NCBI GenBank assembly: GCA_934148015.1
Contig: CAKPCU010000017.1
Location: forward strand, 1 to 15,467
Origin: an uncultured Bacilli bacterium
GTDB taxonomy: Bacteria > Bacillota_I > Bacilli_A > RF39 > UBA660
Reading direction: 5' to 3'
DNA: 15,467 bases
Position 1 is the stretch's first letter. Each line of letters begins with the position of its first letter. Shown here one piece after another: positions 13,934-15,467 of the stretch. Below the pieces are notes generated by a model. That model searched no databases, was not told the DNA's origin, and worked only from the letters and a program-made list of their open reading frames with translations. A program made the translations under genes and the position numbers.

Positions 13934-15074
13934 ATGGAATAATAAGTGTTTGTCCTATTGTTAATATATCTGTTTTTAGATTATTTACCATTCTAATTTG
14001 ATTTATTCTAACACCAAATTTATTTGCTATGCTCCATAGGCTATCTCCTTTTTGTACTGTGTATAAATTAGATGAGTTATTTTGAGAACCTGATGGTATA
14101 GTTAGCACTTGCCCAACTGATAATATGCTGCTATTCAAATTATTATTAAGCATTAAATCATTTACACTTACATTATTTTTATTTGCTATAGAGTATAGGG
14201 TATCTCCTTTTTGAACTACATATGTATTACTATCACTTATGATATCACTATTTCCAGTGCTTTCAACATCAGATGGTATTAAAAGAGTTTGACCAACTAT
14301 TAATCTATCAGATGTTAAGTTATTTTTATTAATTAATGCACTTGGAGTTGTATTATATTTTAACGCTACTGAATATAGAGTATCTCCTTTTTGAACAATA
14401 TATCTTATATTATCTGTAGATGGAACCGTACTATTTCCACCAGTATTTGGTATTAACAATATTTGACCTTCATATATCGTTTTTGTACCTAAATCATTTA
14501 AATTAGCCAATTCATCCACAGTGGTATTGAATGCGTTAGCTATTGAAAACAAACTATCTCCTTTTTGAACTTTATAAGTTACGTTAGTTTGATCAGATGG
14601 GGCAACTCCTGGTATAACAAGTTGTTGACCAACACTAACTAAGTTAGTATTTAAATTGTTTGTTTCTTTTAGTTTGTTTACTCCTACGTTAAAACGTTTT
14701 GCTATGCTCCACAAACTGTCTCCTTTTTGAACTGTATATGTATCATTTATCGTATTTGAACCTGGTTCTACGTAGTTATATCCCTTGTAATCTGCAACAG
14801 CTTTTACTACAGCCTCTGCCCATTTTTCCCAGTCGTTTTTTATTTGTTTTCTGTCATCTTTAGTAGAATCTAAGAATGCATATTCTATTAATACTGATTC
14901 TGCTGGAGAAGTGTTTCTAATTATATAGTAATAATCAGAATTTGGATTTGATGGTAGTTTTCTTTGATACCATTTTCTAACATTTTGACCAGTTTGCTCT
15001 ATATTGTCTAATATCATTTTTGATAATGTATCATCATTTCTTAGGGCATAGACTACTTCGGCACCATCACCACC
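13932..15074 (-). pseudogene. 5'-truncated Amidase_3 with five LysM domains
   Basis: Amidase homology begins abruptly at GGDGAEVVYALRNDDTLSKM and continues past the only in-frame ATG (15017). The catalytic-type Glu is kept in VLIEYAFLD (Glu45 counted from that ATG), then NDWEKWAEAVVKAVADYKGYNYV. The upstream half of the domain, about 75 residues carrying the DPGHGG zinc His and the SNH His, is absent. In the same frame a TGA lies at 15086-15084 with no start between. Five LysM domains follow (TYTVQKGDSLWSIAKRF-type, each ending in (V/L/T/I)IP). The gene would have been a LysM-anchored N-acetylmuramoyl-L-alanine amidase. A product from ATG 15017 could still bind glycan but not hydrolyse. Truncation coincides with an inverted repeat; a missing-assembly explanation remains possible. 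Confidence 0.85.
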
Positions 15075-15084
15075 TGGTGATGGT
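15063..15084. repeat. Perfect 10-bp inverted repeat at the amidase breakpoint
   Basis: ACCATCACCA (15063-15072), a CC spacer and TGGTGATGGT (15075-15084) form a perfect inverted repeat. Amidase homology ends at the spacer, so the right arm looks like a fold-back copy of the left. It is GC-rich against an AT-rich background. Confidence 0.88.
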
Positions 15085-15107
15085 CAAAGTGTAACTTTTT
15101 TTATTTT

Positions 15108-15138
15108 TCACAATTTTGGTGTTTACACCAAAATGTGA
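15108..15138. repeat. Long near-perfect palindrome between dinD and the amidase remnant
   Basis: TCAC-A-ATTTTGGTGT, a TT centre, then ACACCAAAAT-GTGA pair over 14 bp with one bulged A. No T-run follows on either strand in the terminator position (T-rich sequence precedes it on plus), so it is not a standard terminator. It may be an operator, a recombination site or a dinD mRNA 3' structure. Confidence 0.75.
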
Positions 15139-15168
15139 TATATCATCTATTTTCAATAGTTTTAACAA

Positions 15169-15467
15169 TTATTGATTACTTCCAATTTTTTGTAATTCAT
15201 CTTTCTCTAATTCTTTTATAGATTTTTCTGGAGTTGGTAAAGTTTCTGGCATATTACCACCAAGTTCCTCAATTGCTTTTCTAACGGTTCTACCTACATT
15301 ATAATGAGTTAAACAAGCATCATCTTCATTATCTATATTATCTTTTTTTAGTTTAGCTTCTGTTTGTGTAATACGGAATAAATTCGCACCTAATTCCTCA
15401 CTACCCATATAATCAAGAATATCTTCGTTTTCTTTTATGTTTTTACGTTTTGCTATTTGTTTAGCTG
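15169..15467 (-). CDS. dinD: DinD (DNA-damage-inducible protein D), C-terminal part
   Basis: The frame is open to the window edge, so this is a 3' fragment of about 98 codons; the ATG at 15408 is internal. It contains AKQIAKRKNIKENEDILDYM, then GSEELGANLFRITQTEAKL, THYNVGRTVRKAIEELGG and MPETLPTPEKSIKELE, which match the C-terminal half of the DinD family closely. In E. coli DinD is a LexA-controlled protein that interferes with RecA filament function; many bacterial and phage-associated copies exist and their roles are less clear. The true start and any LexA box lie outside the window. It is followed by the palindrome at 15108-15138 instead of a clear terminator. Its presence next to a broken gene fits an acquired segment, though this is inference. 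Confidence 0.9.
   Translation of the reverse strand, partial: AKQIAKRKNIKENEDILDYMGSEELGANLFRITQTEAKLKKDNIDNEDDACLTHYNVGRTVRKAIEELGGNMPETLPTPEKSIKELEKDELQKIGSNQ

Noticed and set aside
13748..13942. Second frame within the SleB-type hydrolase gene
   Set aside because: It overlaps the conserved hydrolase in another frame and runs through the terminator; no family resemblance.
15084..15110. TGA read as Trp to extend the truncated amidase upstream (KKVTL-W-PSPGGDG)
   Set aside because: The upstream residues do not match the SNHINAGG-type sequence expected, a second TGA follows, and all intact genes use TGG for Trp with a CCA tRNA.

Overview
The window is very AT-rich, tightly packed, and carries Gram-positive-type signals: AGGTGA/GGAGG ribosome binding sites, TTGACA/TATAAT promoters and U-tract hairpin terminators. 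These, plus an L-lactate dehydrogenase, a MacB-type ABC exporter, LysM wall proteins and a SleB-type hydrolase, point to a low-GC Bacillota/Mycoplasmatota-like anaerobe, perhaps a gut lineage. The placement is inferred from style and gene content; no marker gene settles it. The only tRNA is tRNA-Trp(CCA). Tryptophan is written TGG in intact genes, so the standard bacterial code is in use. None of the 17 coding ends uses TGA.

Layout. Positions 1-1750 hold tRNA-Trp, a DUF3298-type protein (both minus), then a ferritin-like diiron protein and a cytidine deaminase (plus). Positions 1752-3630 are a minus-strand membrane/regulator operon: DUF2975 protein, a small XRE repressor-like protein and a DUF4173/4153-type membrane protein. 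Positions 3921-5248 hold L-lactate dehydrogenase followed by a decayed small membrane-protein gene. Positions 5265-6497 hold a solitary protein, tentatively a phage-type nuclease-like domain with a coiled-coil tail, under its own consensus promoter. Positions 6560-10659 encode an ABC ATPase and a giant FtsX-type permease with a long extracytoplasmic coiled coil. Positions 10760-11959 hold an MTA/SAH-nucleosidase-like protein whose catalytic residues all appear replaced, followed by a TspO/MBR protein.

Positions 12039-15074 form a peptidoglycan-directed cluster. It contains an amidase_3-like protein with four LysM domains whose zinc and catalytic residues are gone, a 61-residue single-span membrane protein, a SleB-type wall hydrolase, and, convergently, an amidase with five LysM domains whose 5' half is missing. 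The break in that amidase falls at the centre of a perfect inverted repeat. Beyond it lie a second long palindrome and the 3' end of dinD, running off the window.

How they fit: the two amidase relatives are complementary wrecks. One is full length but lacks catalytic residues; the other keeps its C-terminal catalytic Glu but lacks the N-terminal metal-binding half. The divergent MTAN relative is a third probable pseudoenzyme. The most unusual parts are therefore 11270-13205 (two divergent probable pseudoenzymes) and 15019-15168 (the palindromic junction between the amidase and dinD).
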